From: CAVTWH01 sp963850915
Lineage (GTDB): Bacteria > Actinomycetota > Actinomycetes > Mycobacteriales > Micromonosporaceae
Assembly: GCA_963850915.1 (NCBI GenBank)
Contig: CAWKND010000008.1
Span: 1 to 64,000 of the forward strand
Direction: 5' to 3'
Length of the DNA: 64,000 nucleotides
The notes under the pieces were generated by a model. The model had not been told where the DNA came from, did not search any database, and was given only the letters and a program-made list of their open reading frames with translations. The translations under genes were made by a program, and so were the position numbers. Shown in pieces: positions 12,676-21,914 of the stretch. Within the stretch, counting starts at the first letter, position 1. Each line of letters starts with the position of its first letter.

Positions 12676-15395
12676 GCTCAGTGGCGCGTTGTCGATCAGG
12701 CAGTTGAGGATGGTCCGTGCCGGGATGGCGCCGCCGGGCACCGTGATCGTCGCCCCGGACAGGGTGATCCCCGGGACGGTCGCTCCGGTGGCCGCGTTGG
12801 TACACGTCACGCCGGTGGGACTCCAGGTACCCAGCGGTCCGGTCTCAGTGAGGGTGACCGCGGCGCCTGGGGTGACCACCATGGCCCGGGTACCGGTGCC
12901 GAAGTCCGGGTTGACGGTGGCCGGATTGTTGCCGGCGGTGGTGGTGACCGAGAAGCCCGGGTCGTTCGCCGGCGTGCTCGGGTCGGTGTCGATGTTGGTG
13001 CTGGTGAAGGTGAAGGTGGCGAAGCCGGGCGAAGACCGCTTCTGCAGGCAGAGCCCGGTGGTCTGCAGGACCGGCTGGTTGAGGTAGAAGTCGTCGGACT
13101 TGCCGGCCACGTCCGCGGTTTCGGTGACGGCCATCTTGAACTCCAGTGCCCCGGAGCGCGGGATGTTCGTGGGCAGTTGCAGCGCGATGGTCCGGGTGTC
13201 GCCCATCGGGAAGCTGGTGGCGTTGATGGTGGCCCCGTTGGCCGCGGCTGGCGGTCATGGTGCCGCCGAAGCCCTCGGACACCGGGGAACTGCTGACGGT
13301 GCCATAGAGCACGCCGCCGTACCAGATCTGCAGGACCGCCTGGTTGCCGCCGTTGCCGCCGAATCCGTCCCCGCCGTTGACGTCGACCAGCAGGGTGCTG
13401 GCCGGAGCCACCCCGGAGACGGTCTGACTGAGCACGTCACCGGCGAAGGTGGCCGTGTCGTTCCAGTTGCGGGCGGTCGGGGCGACCAGCTCCCAGCCGC
13501 CGGTGGTGGTCCAGCCGGTGGCGCCGGAGTTGAAGTTGGGGTTGCGGATCGGGTTGGTGACGCACGGCTGCGGGCCTGGCGGTACGGCGCGGTTGGCGTA
13601 GGAGCAGATGATCTGATCGCCGTTGGCCAGGGTGAACGGCTGCGCGACAAACTGGCCGACGCGCCGGTTGAAGCAGGCGGAGCTGCTGATCGCCCAGCCG
13701 GCCAGGGCGTTCTCGGTCACGGTCACGGACTGGCCGGCCACGGTGTTGCCCAGGGTGAGCGAGCCGTTCCCGCCGGAGGTGGTGACGGTGGCGTTGGCCG
13801 GCGTGGGGCCGCCGGTCACGGTATAGCTGAAGGTCGCGTTGCCACCGGACGCGCTCTTGAGATCTGTACGGTCGGCGCGGCCGCCCTGTTGTTCACCACG
13901 CAGGAGATCACGTCGCCGGCGGCCGGCCGGATCGTCGGCGGACTGGCCAGGTCGAGCGGGCCGTTGGGTAGCACGGTGGCCGAGCCGCCGGCGGAGTTGG
14001 TACAGGAGATGGATTCGCTGTAGGAGTGGAAGTTGGTGCTGCCGGAGGCTGCCTCGGTGAGGGTGTAGGTGCTGCCGGGGGTCACCGCGGTGACCCCGGT
14101 GACGCCGGTCCCGGCGGTGACCGTGCTGCCGGAGCCGGTGGTCGTGCTGGCCGCGGTGGAGTTGACGACGGTACCGCCGCTGTCTTTGATCTGGACGGTG
14201 AACTCATCGCTGTTGGACACCCGGGCATTGCCGAGTGCCTTGCTCAGCGAGATCGTGGCGCTGGGCGAGAGCACCGTGATGCCGGTGGTCCGGGGCGGGG
14301 CGAAGTTGGCGAACGAGCAGGTCGCCGAGCTGCCGTTGACGCTGGACAGGCCGAAGCCCTGAAAGCCGCCCAGCCCCCGGCCCCGGTTGGCCGGGGTGTC
14401 CCGGTCCACCACCCGGATGCTGAACCGGTACGCCTGTCCGCTGGTGACGTTCCAGGTATTACTGGTCCACGAGCTGGTGAAGCTCTGGAACTCGGCGACC
14501 GAGGAGTACCCGCCGCTGGGGGTGCCGGTGCTGGCCGGGTCGTAACCGGCGGACCAGTTGACGTAGGCGCCGTCGTCCAGGCCCTGCATGCACAGCCGGA
14601 TCGGCCCGGAACTGGTGGCGTAGTAGGTGCCCATCATCTCCCAGGTGCGCAGGCAGTTGATGCTGTTCGAGCTGGGGTTGCACACCTGGTCGACTGAGTT
14701 GGTGATGACGTCGTTGCTGGTGACCTGGCTGGTGCAGTTGACGGGCACGCCCCGGCTGTCGGTGAGGCTGGTACACGGCGGGGTGCTGCCGTACGGCTCG
14801 GACGGCGCCCACACGCCGGAGACGGTGTCGCCGTCGTTGTTGCCGATCCAGTCGGGGTCGCGCACCCGCAGCAGCAGGTTGCCGCCGGCCGGGGTGAACT
14901 GGCCGGAGGTGACCGGGCTGAGCGTGCCGTTGAGGGTGGCCGGCGTGGCGCCCGTCGGCGCGCTGAGACTGATCGACACCGCGGCCGACGCTCCGTTGGC
15001 CAGGTTGGGCACCGTGCAGGTGACCGTCGGGGTGCCGAAGGCGCAGGAGCCGCCGGCCACGGTGGCCGAGTTGAAGGTCAGGCCGTTGGGGACGGTGTAG
15101 GTGAACCGGGCGTTGGTGGCGTTCGACGGTCCCCGGTTGACCAGGGTGGCGGTGAGCGCGCCGGCCGGGCCACCGGCGGTCAGGGTCGGGGTGACGAATT
15201 GACCAGGAACAGTTCGGCGCGGGTGCCGTCCCAGGTACCGGCGCCGGAGGCCAGGGTGCTGGGCAGCACGAACGTGGCCACCGCGGCCACCAGGGCGAAC
15301 ACGGTGAGCATGCCGAGCTGGCGTACGGCCGCGCGGCGAAGTCCGCCGACGGAGCGACGCCACGGCCACCGGGAGCCGTCCTGTCCTAGTCGCAC
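3649..15395 (-). CDS. Giant secreted surface protein with DUF11-type repeats, C-terminally truncated
   Basis: The chain is about 3,900 residues. It starts at a GTG with an Arg-rich N-terminus and a hydrophobic export segment (QLGMLTVFALVAAVATFVLP). It continues with a DUF11-like domain (GPSNATNARFTYTVPNGLTF), a domain carrying IRLCMQGLDDGAYVNWSAGY, SpaA/prealbumin-like beta domains with TLTEAASGSTNF-type motifs, and a jelly-roll-like segment (NPNFNSGATGWTTTGGWELV). About 25 tandem DUF11-type units of ~120 residues follow. Five one-base slips are seen near 15195, 13862, 13250, 11738 and 11595; the last 7.9 kb are open. DUF11 proteins are cell-surface adhesin-like chains. No cell-wall anchor is visible because the 3' end is lost at the junction. 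The long plus-strand open frames here are Gly/Arg-rich shadows. Confidence 0.85.
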
Positions 15396-15413
15396 CTTTC
15401 ACACTGTATGACC

Positions 15414-15443
15414 GCTATACCGCCTGCATCATGTTTTGCACAA
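15414..15443 (-). promoter_or_regulatory. Candidate sigma-70 promoter of the giant surface protein gene
   Basis: On the minus strand TTGTGC (15438-15443) and TATAGC (15414-15419) are 18 bases apart. Transcription would start about 12 bases before the GTG at 15395, giving a very short leader. It lies in an AT-richer patch of an otherwise GC-rich intergenic stretch, which contains no other gene up to 15615. Confidence 0.4.
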
Positions 15444-15615
15444 TTATCCGACTGCCCCGCCGGCCACACCGGCCCCACGGGCACAACGACCCCGCGCGAT
15501 GGCCCGGCCACACCGCAGCCCGCTCGCCGTACCCGCCGAGCCAGCCAACACCATCGCCCAGACCACGGCGGCTGCTTCCCAGGCCGGCAAAGGCCCTGTC
15601 CTGTACCCCGGTGGA

Positions 15616-16452
15616 TCAACGGGCGTTGTCGTCACGGAGTACGTCGGTCAGGTACGCGGCGACTGCGGGAAAGTACTCGACTCCCACGGCGCCGAGCGCG
15701 TCACGCAGGGAACGCAGGCACCAGGCGGCCGGCTGCAGTGCCGGCGGCAGCGCGGGCGCGCGAAGCGTGTCGACCAGCACCGGGCTGAGGAGTTCCGCGT
15801 AGTGTCGCAGGGCCGCCGCTCCCACTGGTCGATCGTGTGCGACCAGTGCCGCCGCCAACGTGTTGAGGTGAGCGGCGTAGCGACGGTCGAGTGCGGCGAG
15901 GTCCCAGGCATGGGCGGCCGCCGCGGCGGCGTCGTTCTCGGAGAGGGCGAGCTGGCCGCGGTACAGGACCGCGCCGGTCGGTGCCCGGTCGAGCACTGTG
16001 GACAGCCGGTCGAAGCCGTCGGTGAGACTGATCAGGACACCGGGCGTGAGCAGGCCGAACCCGCTCAGCAGGGCGGTGCGGCGAAGCTGGTCACGGTAGG
16101 CGCGGTGGCTCTCGGGTACCTGGTAGATCAAGGTGTGGAAGTGCCCCTCCCATGGGCTGGCGGCGCCGGCGCCGGCACGCACCCGCTGGAAACCGCGAGC
16201 CATTTCGCCGTGTAGCTGGTAGGCGACCTGCCGTCCCTGGCGGGTGGCGACGAGATCACCGTCCACCCGCATCCGGGCGATCGCGGCTCGCGCCGCCGCT
16301 TCACCGATGCCGAGATCGCCCAGCAGCCGCACCAAGATCGGGCCGCTGAGCTGCGTCACTCTGGTGACCCCGAACAGAAACGGTACGAGCCGGGCGGTCG
16401 TGCCCCGGCTGGGGAACCGCCCGCCACGCTCATCTGTTATCCTTTCGCTCAC
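15616..16452 (-). CDS. PaaX-like transcriptional regulator
   Basis: The product is about 278 residues. An N-terminal winged-helix region (LSGPILVRLLGDLGIGEAAA then RAAIARMRVDGDL) is followed by a PaaX-type central domain (WEGHFHTLIYQVPESHRAYR, LRRTALLSGFGLLTPGVLIS) and a helical C-terminal domain. PaaX of the phenylacetate pathway is a repressor released by an acyl-CoA; the ligand here is unknown and no phenylacetate genes are nearby. The GTG at 16452 (VSERITDERGG) is preferred because the longest frame, to 16485, would reach the start of the divergent gene at 16488. The close divergent pairing suggests it controls that membrane protein. Confidence 0.7.
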   Translation of the reverse strand: MSERITDERGGRFPSRGTTARLVPFLFGVTRVTQLSGPILVRLLGDLGIGEAAARAAIARMRVDGDLVATRQGRQVAYQLHGEMARGFQRVRAGAGAASPWEGHFHTLIYQVPESHRAYRDQLRRTALLSGFGLLTPGVLISLTDGFDRLSTVLDRAPTGAVLYRGQLALSENDAAAAAAHAWDLAALDRRYAAHLNTLAAALVAHDRPVGAAALRHYAELLSPVLVDTLRAPALPPALQPAAWCLRSLRDALGAVGVEYFPAVAAYLTDVLRDDNAR

Positions 16453-16487
16453 GCCCGTGAGCCTATCTGCCAAACCTGGGAGCATTC

Positions 16488-17169
16488 GTGAGTACAGAGC
16501 CCTCGCAGCGGCGTACGGCGCTGCTCAACTGGGTTCCAACCATCCTTTTCAATATCCTGCTCCCAATCGTCACCTACTCGGTGCTGGTCGACTCGGGTGT
16601 GAGCGAGGTGCCGGCGCTGCTGATCAGCGGCGCCTGGCCCGCCCTCGAGACGGTCGTGTCCCTGGCGGTCCGCCGCCGGATCGACGAGTTCAGCATATTC
16701 ACGCTGATCTTCCTCGGCTTGAGCGTGGTCGCGGTGCTCGGCTTCAACAGTCCGCGATTGATCCTGGTCAAGGAGTCGGCGGTCAGCGGCCTTTTCGGGC
16801 GGTACTGCTGGCCTCGCTGGCCTTCCCGCGTCCGCTGATGTTCTACTTCGGCCGCAAATTCGCCACCTCCGGCACCGCCGAGTCGGTCGCCTGGTGGAAC
16901 GGACTGTGGGATTCCCCGGTTTCCGGGCCACCCAACGCATTATCACCACGGTGCTGGGCGTCGCGATGCTCACCGCCGCCCTGCTGCAGATCTGGCTGAG
17001 TTACCAGCTGTCAGTTAAGACCATGGTGGTGGTGTCCAACGTGCTACCCATCGCCGTGATCGTCACGCTGATCTTCTGGACCATGAGGTACGCCAAGGCG
17101 CGTCAGGCAGCCGCCCAGGAACGACAGGGCGCCGCAGCGGCACCGCCGGTGACCGTGGCGCAGTCCTGA
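16488..17169 (+). CDS. VC0807-type integral membrane protein, frameshifted
   Basis: The protein has about six membrane segments. The GTG start gives MSTEPSQRRTALLNWVPTIL and a first helix, then VPALLISGAWPALETVVSL and RIDEFSIFTLIFLGLSVVAV. The family motif PRLILVKESAVSGLFG is followed by ASLAFPRPLMFYFGRKFA and, after slips near 16795 and 16910, GFRATQRIITTVLGVAMLTA and VLPIAVIVTLIFWTMRYAKA. VC0807/IspA-like proteins are conserved membrane proteins without a settled function. It faces the PaaX-like gene with about 35 bases between starts and is probably its target. The two slips look like sequencing errors because both halves keep full family similarity. Confidence 0.65.
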
Positions 17170-17292
17170 CCACCGGGCCTTGATCAAGCGGCCGGACAGC
17201 CTAGGCGGGGCTGGACGGTCAGTCGGGCGAGGCTCCGGCGGGCGATACGGGTGATCGGCAAACCCGCACAGGGGCCGTCGGTATGCGTCGGC

Positions 17293-18626
17293 TCAGGGGG
17301 TTTCGAAGGCGCCCAGGTCGGGGGCCGAGCCGTTGTACGGCAGGCCGACGTTGATGCCCTTGTCGATCAGGGTGCTGCCCGCCGCGAGGTGCAGGTAGGT
17401 CAGCGCGGGCAGGCTGCCGTCGGACTGGCGCGACGCGTCCCAGCCGGTCGTGGACACGCTCTGGAACTGGGCGTTCGACATGGTGACGCCCAGGTTCCAG
17501 GAGTTGTACGAGGCGCTCGTGCCGCTCATGTTGACGGTCAGCGTGCCGCCGTACGCGATGTTGTTGCGCAGGTTGCCGAGGCCGACGGCCGCGCCGCTGG
17601 AGTTGATGCCCAGCATGTTGAAGTCGGGGTCGTTGCTGTAGCTGGTGTTGTTGAAGAAGTCGTCGGCCACCGGTGTGGTGGTTGGCGTAGAAGCCGGCCG
17701 CCCGGTTGTGGAACGCCACCGAGGTGCCGCACGGTGTGCTTGACGCCGTCGGAGACGTAGACGCCGCCGTAGCCGCCGGCCTTGAAGCCGTTGCCGTTGC
17801 CCGCGCGGCGGTGGTCGGTCTCGGGCAGGTAGCCGTTGCGCCAGGCCCAGGAGTTCTCGATGGTCACCGACGAGTACGCGTTGATCAGGTCGAAGCCGTC
17901 GTCGGTGTTCCACCAGGCGCGGTCAGCCGCGGAAGACGTTGCCCGGGTGGCCGGCCGGGATGTGCGCGCCGAACCCGTCGGCGTTGTGCCCGGCGCCGTT
18001 GGAGCTGTACGGGTCGTAGTTGTCGTGCGAGTCGCGAGTTGAGCACCAGGTTGCCGCCGCCGTTCTGGATGAACAGGCCCGGGCCCATGTTGTTGTGCAT
18101 GTTGAGCTTCTCGAAGGTGTTGTTGCTGCCGGAGATCCAGATGCCCCAGGACTCGTGGTTCAGGCTGTTGTTCTGCGCGTACGCCGGTGACCTCGAGGCC
18201 GCTGCAGGTGGAGGTAGCTGCCGGTGACGTCGAAGCCCTTGATCCGGCAGTTCGTCGGTCATGCCGGAGAAGTTGAGACTGCGCCTTCTCGCCCGGGTAG
18301 TTCCAGTAGCTGATCGGGCTGCCGGAGGTGCCGCTCTTGTTCAGCGTGATCGCGTCGACCGTGGCGGTCTGCGCTGGAGCAGCTGGTCGTCGCGGCGGTG
18401 TAGCTGTAGGTGCCGGCGCGGAAGTAGACGGTGTCGCCGGCCGCGACGACGCTCTGCGCGTGGGCGATCGACTTCCACGGCGCGGCCTGGCGTGCCGGCG
18501 GCGCTGTCGCTGCCGCTCGGGGAGACGTAGTAGACGCTGGCGGCCGCGTTGCTCGGCGGCGGCGACACTGACGCGAGCACGGTGGAGCTCACACGAGAGC
18601 GCAGATCAGCACCGTACGGGGCACAT
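17293..18626 (-). CDS. Secreted right-handed beta-helix protein, pectate-lyase (PL9)-like, heavily frameshifted
   Basis: Pieces in all minus frames join into one secreted parallel beta-helix protein. They include a hydrophobic N-terminus, SVYYVSPSGSDSAAGTPG, IAHAQSVVAAGDTVYFRAGT, HESWGIWISGSNNTFEKLNM, GPGLFIQNGGGNLVLNSR, SWAWRNGYLPE, NGNGFKAGGYGGVYVSDGVK, AFHNRAAGFYANHH, DDFFNNTSYSNDPDFNMLG and finally GSTLIDKGINVGLPYNGSAP. The order and the NGFKxGG motif match PL9-type pectate lyases, which cut polygalacturonate by beta-elimination at a calcium site. At least seven one-base slips occur, so catalytic residues cannot be placed safely. The start (ATG 18626) is a guess. It may be a dying gene, but neighbouring genes carry the same kind of slips. 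Confidence 0.6.
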
Positions 18627-18669
18627 TTTCCGATGTTTCACACTACGCTCCGACCATGGAAAGCGCATT

Positions 18670-18688
18670 CCTAGCCAATACATCTAGG
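18670..18688. promoter_or_regulatory. Operator-like dyad CCTAG-N9-CTAGG
   Basis: A perfect five-base inverted repeat with a nine-base spacer lies about 45 bases upstream of the probable start of the beta-helix gene, where a regulator could bind. No known regulator motif is recognised. Confidence 0.25.
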
Positions 18689-18785
18689 CTGGTCGATTGT
18701 ACGGGGTGGGATCTGCGCATGTCAAGGGGGGCCGGGGTACAAGCCGGCCGGCGCGGCGGCCCGGTCGCCCGCCGGCGCCGGCCGA

Positions 18786-18807
18786 CCCGCCGCCCGTCAG
18801 CGGCGGG
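18786..18807 (-). terminator. GC-rich hairpin terminator after the TIGR02206 gene
   Basis: CCCGCCGC, a six-base loop and GCGGCGGG form a perfect 8-bp stem 12 bases past the stop of the membrane-protein gene at 18819. It lacks a T-run, as is usual for actinobacterial terminators. Confidence 0.5.
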
Positions 18808-18818
18808 CGGAGGAGGCG

Positions 18819-19601
18819 CTACTCGCCCGCGGCGGCGGTAGCCGCCAGCGGCATGCGGCTCTCGGCCGGGCGGGCCGCGGTCGCGCCGATGGCGAAGTGC
18901 TTGACGAACATCCAGTAGAAGACGTTGAAGATCAGGAACGCGCTGACCATAAGCATGATCGTGTTCAGTGGGAACACGAACACGTTGTTGACGAAGTTCA
19001 GAGCGTCCGGCCACTGGCGAAGGAACATGAAGTTCTGGTTCACGACCAGGTCAAATGCGAGGACGACCAGGGAGACGCCGGCCAACCAGTACGTCGACCG
19101 GAGCAGGTCCTTGTAGCGGTACTCGACGCGCCCGGTGAACAGGTAGTAGACGTTCCCGATCAGGAACAGGAAATGGATACCGAAGTAGTGGAAGAACCGG
19201 AAGTGCGGGAGCGTGTAGTCCGGATCCATGTTGACGACGATGAACGACAACGAGCAGCCGACGAAGGCCCACGGCAGGACAACCTTCACGACGCCCGACA
19301 GGTCGAACACGAGGGCGGTCACGGTGATCCACTCCATCATGGCGCACAGCCCCAGGGGTGCGAAGTCGACCCAGTTGAAGCCGTTCTCCCGCGCGATCCA
19401 GAGCTGAAACGTGGTCTCCAGAGCCACCAGGAGCGCGGCGACCGTGTACCGGAAGGTCCGCCCGACCGCCGGTCGCTTCAGCCATCCCCGAAGCCGGTAC
19501 AGCCCCAGCACGGTACCTATCGCGAGGACGAGCACCGTGATGTGGAGCCAGCCGAACAGGTGGAATGGCTGCCGGTACTTCTCGTCGAACAGAAATCCCA
19601 T
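18819..19601 (-). CDS. TIGR02206/YwaF-family integral membrane protein
   Basis: An intact 260-residue protein with about seven membrane helices. The first lies in FHLFGWLHITVLVLAIGTVL and the family-typical conserved positions include NWVDFAPLGLCAMMEWITVT, FFHYFGIHFLFLIGNVYYLF and YWLAGVSLVVLAFDLVVNQN. This arrangement, with His/Asn-containing helices and short loops, is that of the TIGR02206/YwaF family, whose biochemical role is not known. The C-terminal ~20 residues are polar (cytosolic or external tail). The start MGFLFDEKYRQPF is the standard family N-terminus. Notably it is free of frameshifts although both neighbours are full of them. Confidence 0.75.
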   Translation of the reverse strand: MGFLFDEKYRQPFHLFGWLHITVLVLAIGTVLGLYRLRGWLKRPAVGRTFRYTVAALLVALETTFQLWIARENGFNWVDFAPLGLCAMMEWITVTALVFDLSGVVKVVLPWAFVGCSLSFIVVNMDPDYTLPHFRFFHYFGIHFLFLIGNVYYLFTGRVEYRYKDLLRSTYWLAGVSLVVLAFDLVVNQNFMFLRQWPDALNFVNNVFVFPLNTIMLMVSAFLIFNVFYWMFVKHFAIGATAARPAESRMPLAATAAAGE

Positions 19602-19843
19602 GGTCGCACTACCGTTCCAGATTATGTGTCGATCGTCCGGGTTTAGACGATTCGGACGTCTCGACCTGGAGTGGTCCGAGGATTGTTCATCTTTTACCCG
19701 CGCTTCCGCAACACCCCAAACGCACTGAACCAGGCCAGGGACCCGCCGTCACGGGCAGCGACCATGTTGATCAACGCCCGGTCCGTGGCGGATCGGGATG
19801 TCCCGGTGGTGGTGTTCAAGCGCCCCGGACGTGGGCAGGGGTT
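19602..19843. other. Intergenic region, no gene seen
   Basis: This stretch lies between the start of the TIGR02206 gene and the end of the SDR gene. It holds AT-richer sequence just upstream of the membrane-protein start, where its promoter should be, but I see no clear promoter elements and no coding signal. Confidence 0.4.
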
Positions 19844-20572
19844 TCACCAGGGCACCACCCCGGCGTCGTCGAAGAAGCCGCCGGTCGGGCCGTCGTCGGG
19901 CAGGGTCGCGAGCTGGATCGCGATCGCCGCGCCCTGCTCGGGGGTGCGGACGCCGCGGAAGCCGTTGAGGTCGGTCGCGCGTAGCCGGGGCAGCCGGCGT
20001 TGATCAGGATGTTCGTGTCGCGCAGCTCCTTGGCGTACTGGACGGTGACGGCGTTGAGGAACGTCTTCGACGGCGCGTACGCGGCGGAGATCGGGCCGGT
20101 CGTCGGCGCCGCGGCGTCGGTCTGCCGGGTGAGCGAGCCGACGCTGCTGGACATGTTCACGATCCGCGGCGACGCCGAGCGGCGCAGCAGCGGCAGCATC
20201 GCGTTGGTGACGCGGATGACGCCGATCACGTTGGTCTCCACGACCGTCCGCACCGTCGTCGGGGTCGACCGTGGTGGGCTCCTGCGGCATGCCGCCGGTG
20301 ATGGCGGCGTTGTTGACGAGCACGTCGAGGCGGCCGGCGCGCTCCTCGATCAGCCGGCGGCGGCGGCCACGCTCGCGTCGTCGGTCACGTCGAGCGGCAC
20401 GCCGAACGCGTCGACGCCGGCCGCGCGCAGCTTCTCCACGGCGGCCTCGCGGCGCTGCGTCGTCGCGGGCGCCGACGCCGACGCTCCAGCCGAGGGCGCC
20501 CAGGCCGGCCGCGATCTCGTACCCGATTCCCTTGTTCGCGCCGGTGACCAGCGCGATCGTCTGTTCGCTCAT
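19844..20572 (-). CDS. SDR-family NAD(P)-dependent oxidoreductase, frameshifted
   Basis: The protein starts MSEQTIALVTGANKGIGYEI, giving the TGxxxGIG cofactor loop of classical short-chain dehydrogenases at residues 10-16. Later pieces supply the NNAAITGGMPQEP loop, ETNVIGVIRVTNAMLPLLRR, the catalytic Ser in VNMSSSVGS, and the active-site Tyr and Lys in SAAYAPSKTFLNAVTVQYAK, followed by ILINAGCPGY. It ends in FDDAGVVPW. About four one-base slips (near 20460, 20345, 20255 and 19985) break the frame, while the order of motifs is intact over ~240 residues, the family's normal size. Substrate unknown. It is divergent from a LysR gene with a LysR-type dyad between them, so it is the likely regulated target. 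Confidence 0.75.
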   Translation of the reverse strand: MSEQTIALVTGANKGIGYEIAAGLGALGWSVGVGARDDAAPRGRRGEAARGRRRRVRRAARRDRRRERGRRRRLIEERAGRLDVLVNNAAITGGMPQEPTTVDPDDGADGRGDQRDRRHPRHQRDAAAAAPLGVAADREHVQQRRLAHPADRRRGADDRPDLRRVRAVEDVPQRRHRPVRQGAARHEHPDQRRLPRLRATDLNGFRGVRTPEQGAAIAIQLATLPDDGPTGGFFDDAGVVPW

Positions 20573-20629
20573 GCCATCGATCCTGTCCGCGCCCGCGGCG
20601 GGCGGCCAAGACCGATCTGGGTGGGCGGC

Positions 20630-20646
20630 GATACCTGCCGGGTATC
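20630..20646. promoter_or_regulatory. LysR-type operator between the SDR and LysR genes
   Basis: A perfect dyad GATACC-N5-GGTATC lies in the 96-base divergent intergenic region. Read as ATACC-N5-GGTAT it satisfies the T-N11-A LysR consensus. Its right edge is 22 bases before the LysR ATG, as expected for autoregulation plus control of the divergent gene. Confidence 0.6.
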
Positions 20647-20668
20647 GATCCGGCGGTACGGTGGCGGC

Positions 20669-21587
20669 ATGGAGACGCGGGAGCTGCGGTACTTCGTCGC
20701 CGTCGCCGAGGAGCTGCACTTCGGGCGGGCCGCGCAGCGGCTCGGGATCGCGCAGCCGCCGCTGTCGCGGGCGATCCGGCAGCTCGAACGGCGGCTCGGG
20801 GTGGCGCTGCTGGACCGCACCAGCCGCGCGGTCACGCTGACCGAGGCCGGGTCGGTGCTGCTGCGCGAGGGCCGGGCCGCCCTCGACGCGGTCGACGCCG
20901 CCGACCGCCGCACCCGCCGCGCCGCCCTGCCGCGACCGGCCAGCCCGGCCTGGTCCTGGTCACGAAGGCCGGAGCGTCCGGCGAACTGCTGGCGAAGCTG
21001 CTCGACGCGTACGCCGCCGAACCCGGCGCGGTCGCCGTCGACGTGCTGCTGTGCGGCATCGGCGAGCAGGAGCGGCTGCTGCGCGACGGGCGGGCCGACG
21101 TGGCGCTGCTGCACCGGCCGTTCGACTCGACGGCCGGGTTCGACACCGAGGAGCTGCGCACGGAGGGGCAGGTCGTGGTCCTGCCGGCCGGGCACCCGCT
21201 CACCGGCCGGGCCCAGCGTGCGGATGGCCGACGTCACCGCGCTGCCCGGCCTGCCGCTGCCGCGCTGGCCCGGCCCCGACGGCACGCTACCCGGACGGCC
21301 CCGGCCCGCAGGTGCGCGACCACACGCAGCTGTTCCAGCTGATCGCGCTCGGCCGGGCCTGCGCGGTCCTGCCGGAGTCGTGCCGCGCCCAGCTGCGCGA
21401 CGACCTCGCCGCCGTGCCGGTGCTGGACGCGCCGACGGTGACGACGGTGATCGCCTGGCCGCCGCACAGCCGGTCCCGAGCCGTCGCCGGCCTGGTCCGG
21501 GCCGCGACACGGCAACCTGCCTCAGACCGTGGAACCCGGCTTGCCGCCATACCAGGGTCAGGGCTGACCGCAGTCCACGCCGGCTGA
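20669..21587 (+). CDS. LysR-family transcriptional regulator, frameshifted
   Basis: The start METRELRYFVAVAEELHFGR leads into a textbook LysR winged helix-turn-helix (AAQRLGIAQPPLSRAIRQLE, VALLDRTSRAVTLTEAGSVL) within the first ~65 residues. The linker helix and effector domain follow in other frames: VDVLLCGIGEQERLLRDGRA, VALLHRPFDSTAGFDTEEL, VVLPAGHPLTGRA, ALPGLPLPRWPGPDG and LIALGRACAVLPESC. Slips occur near 20930, 21220 and 21290. The effector domain is the common GcvA/CatM type that binds a small molecule, not identifiable here. The exact C-terminus is uncertain (21510-21587). It is divergently paired with the SDR gene. Confidence 0.75.
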
Positions 21588-21664
21588 ACCGACCCTCGGG
21601 CAGGCCGGCGGCCGCCAGCTCCTGCCACACCCGCGCGGTGACGAACGGGTAAGCGGCGCCATCA

Positions 21665-21837
21665 GCAACGTCTCCGCAGCACGTCCTCGATGTCGGCGGC
21701 CGACAGCACCGCGCCCAGCCGGGCCGCCATCCACCGTGCGTGCCGGGCGAACAGCTCGCGCAGCGCCACGTCGTCGCCGCCAGCCAACGCCGCGATCAGC
21801 TCATCGTTCCATCGCCCGCTCCGTTGCGATCCGACAC
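21665..21837 (-). pseudogene. Sigma-70 (ECF) region 2 remnant
   Basis: The minus strand reads DELIAALAGGDDVALRELFA then RHARWMAARLGAVLSAADIE and DVL. This is the N-terminal helix pair of sigma-70 region 2 in ECF sigma factors. After this the frame hits a stop, and no -10 binding helix, region 4 or continuation is recognisable in any frame before the convergent LysR gene. A probable GTG start (VSDRNGAGD) requires a slip near 21810. It follows the ABC permease closely. It may be a truncated gene, not only a sequencing artefact, because the whole downstream part is missing. Confidence 0.45.
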
Positions 21838-21914
21838 CGACAGGTTCACCGCCGTGCCAAGGTTTCTGCCGGTCCCGGGTTGGCATCGGACAGCGCCCGA
21901 GCGCCGGCCGCCCA

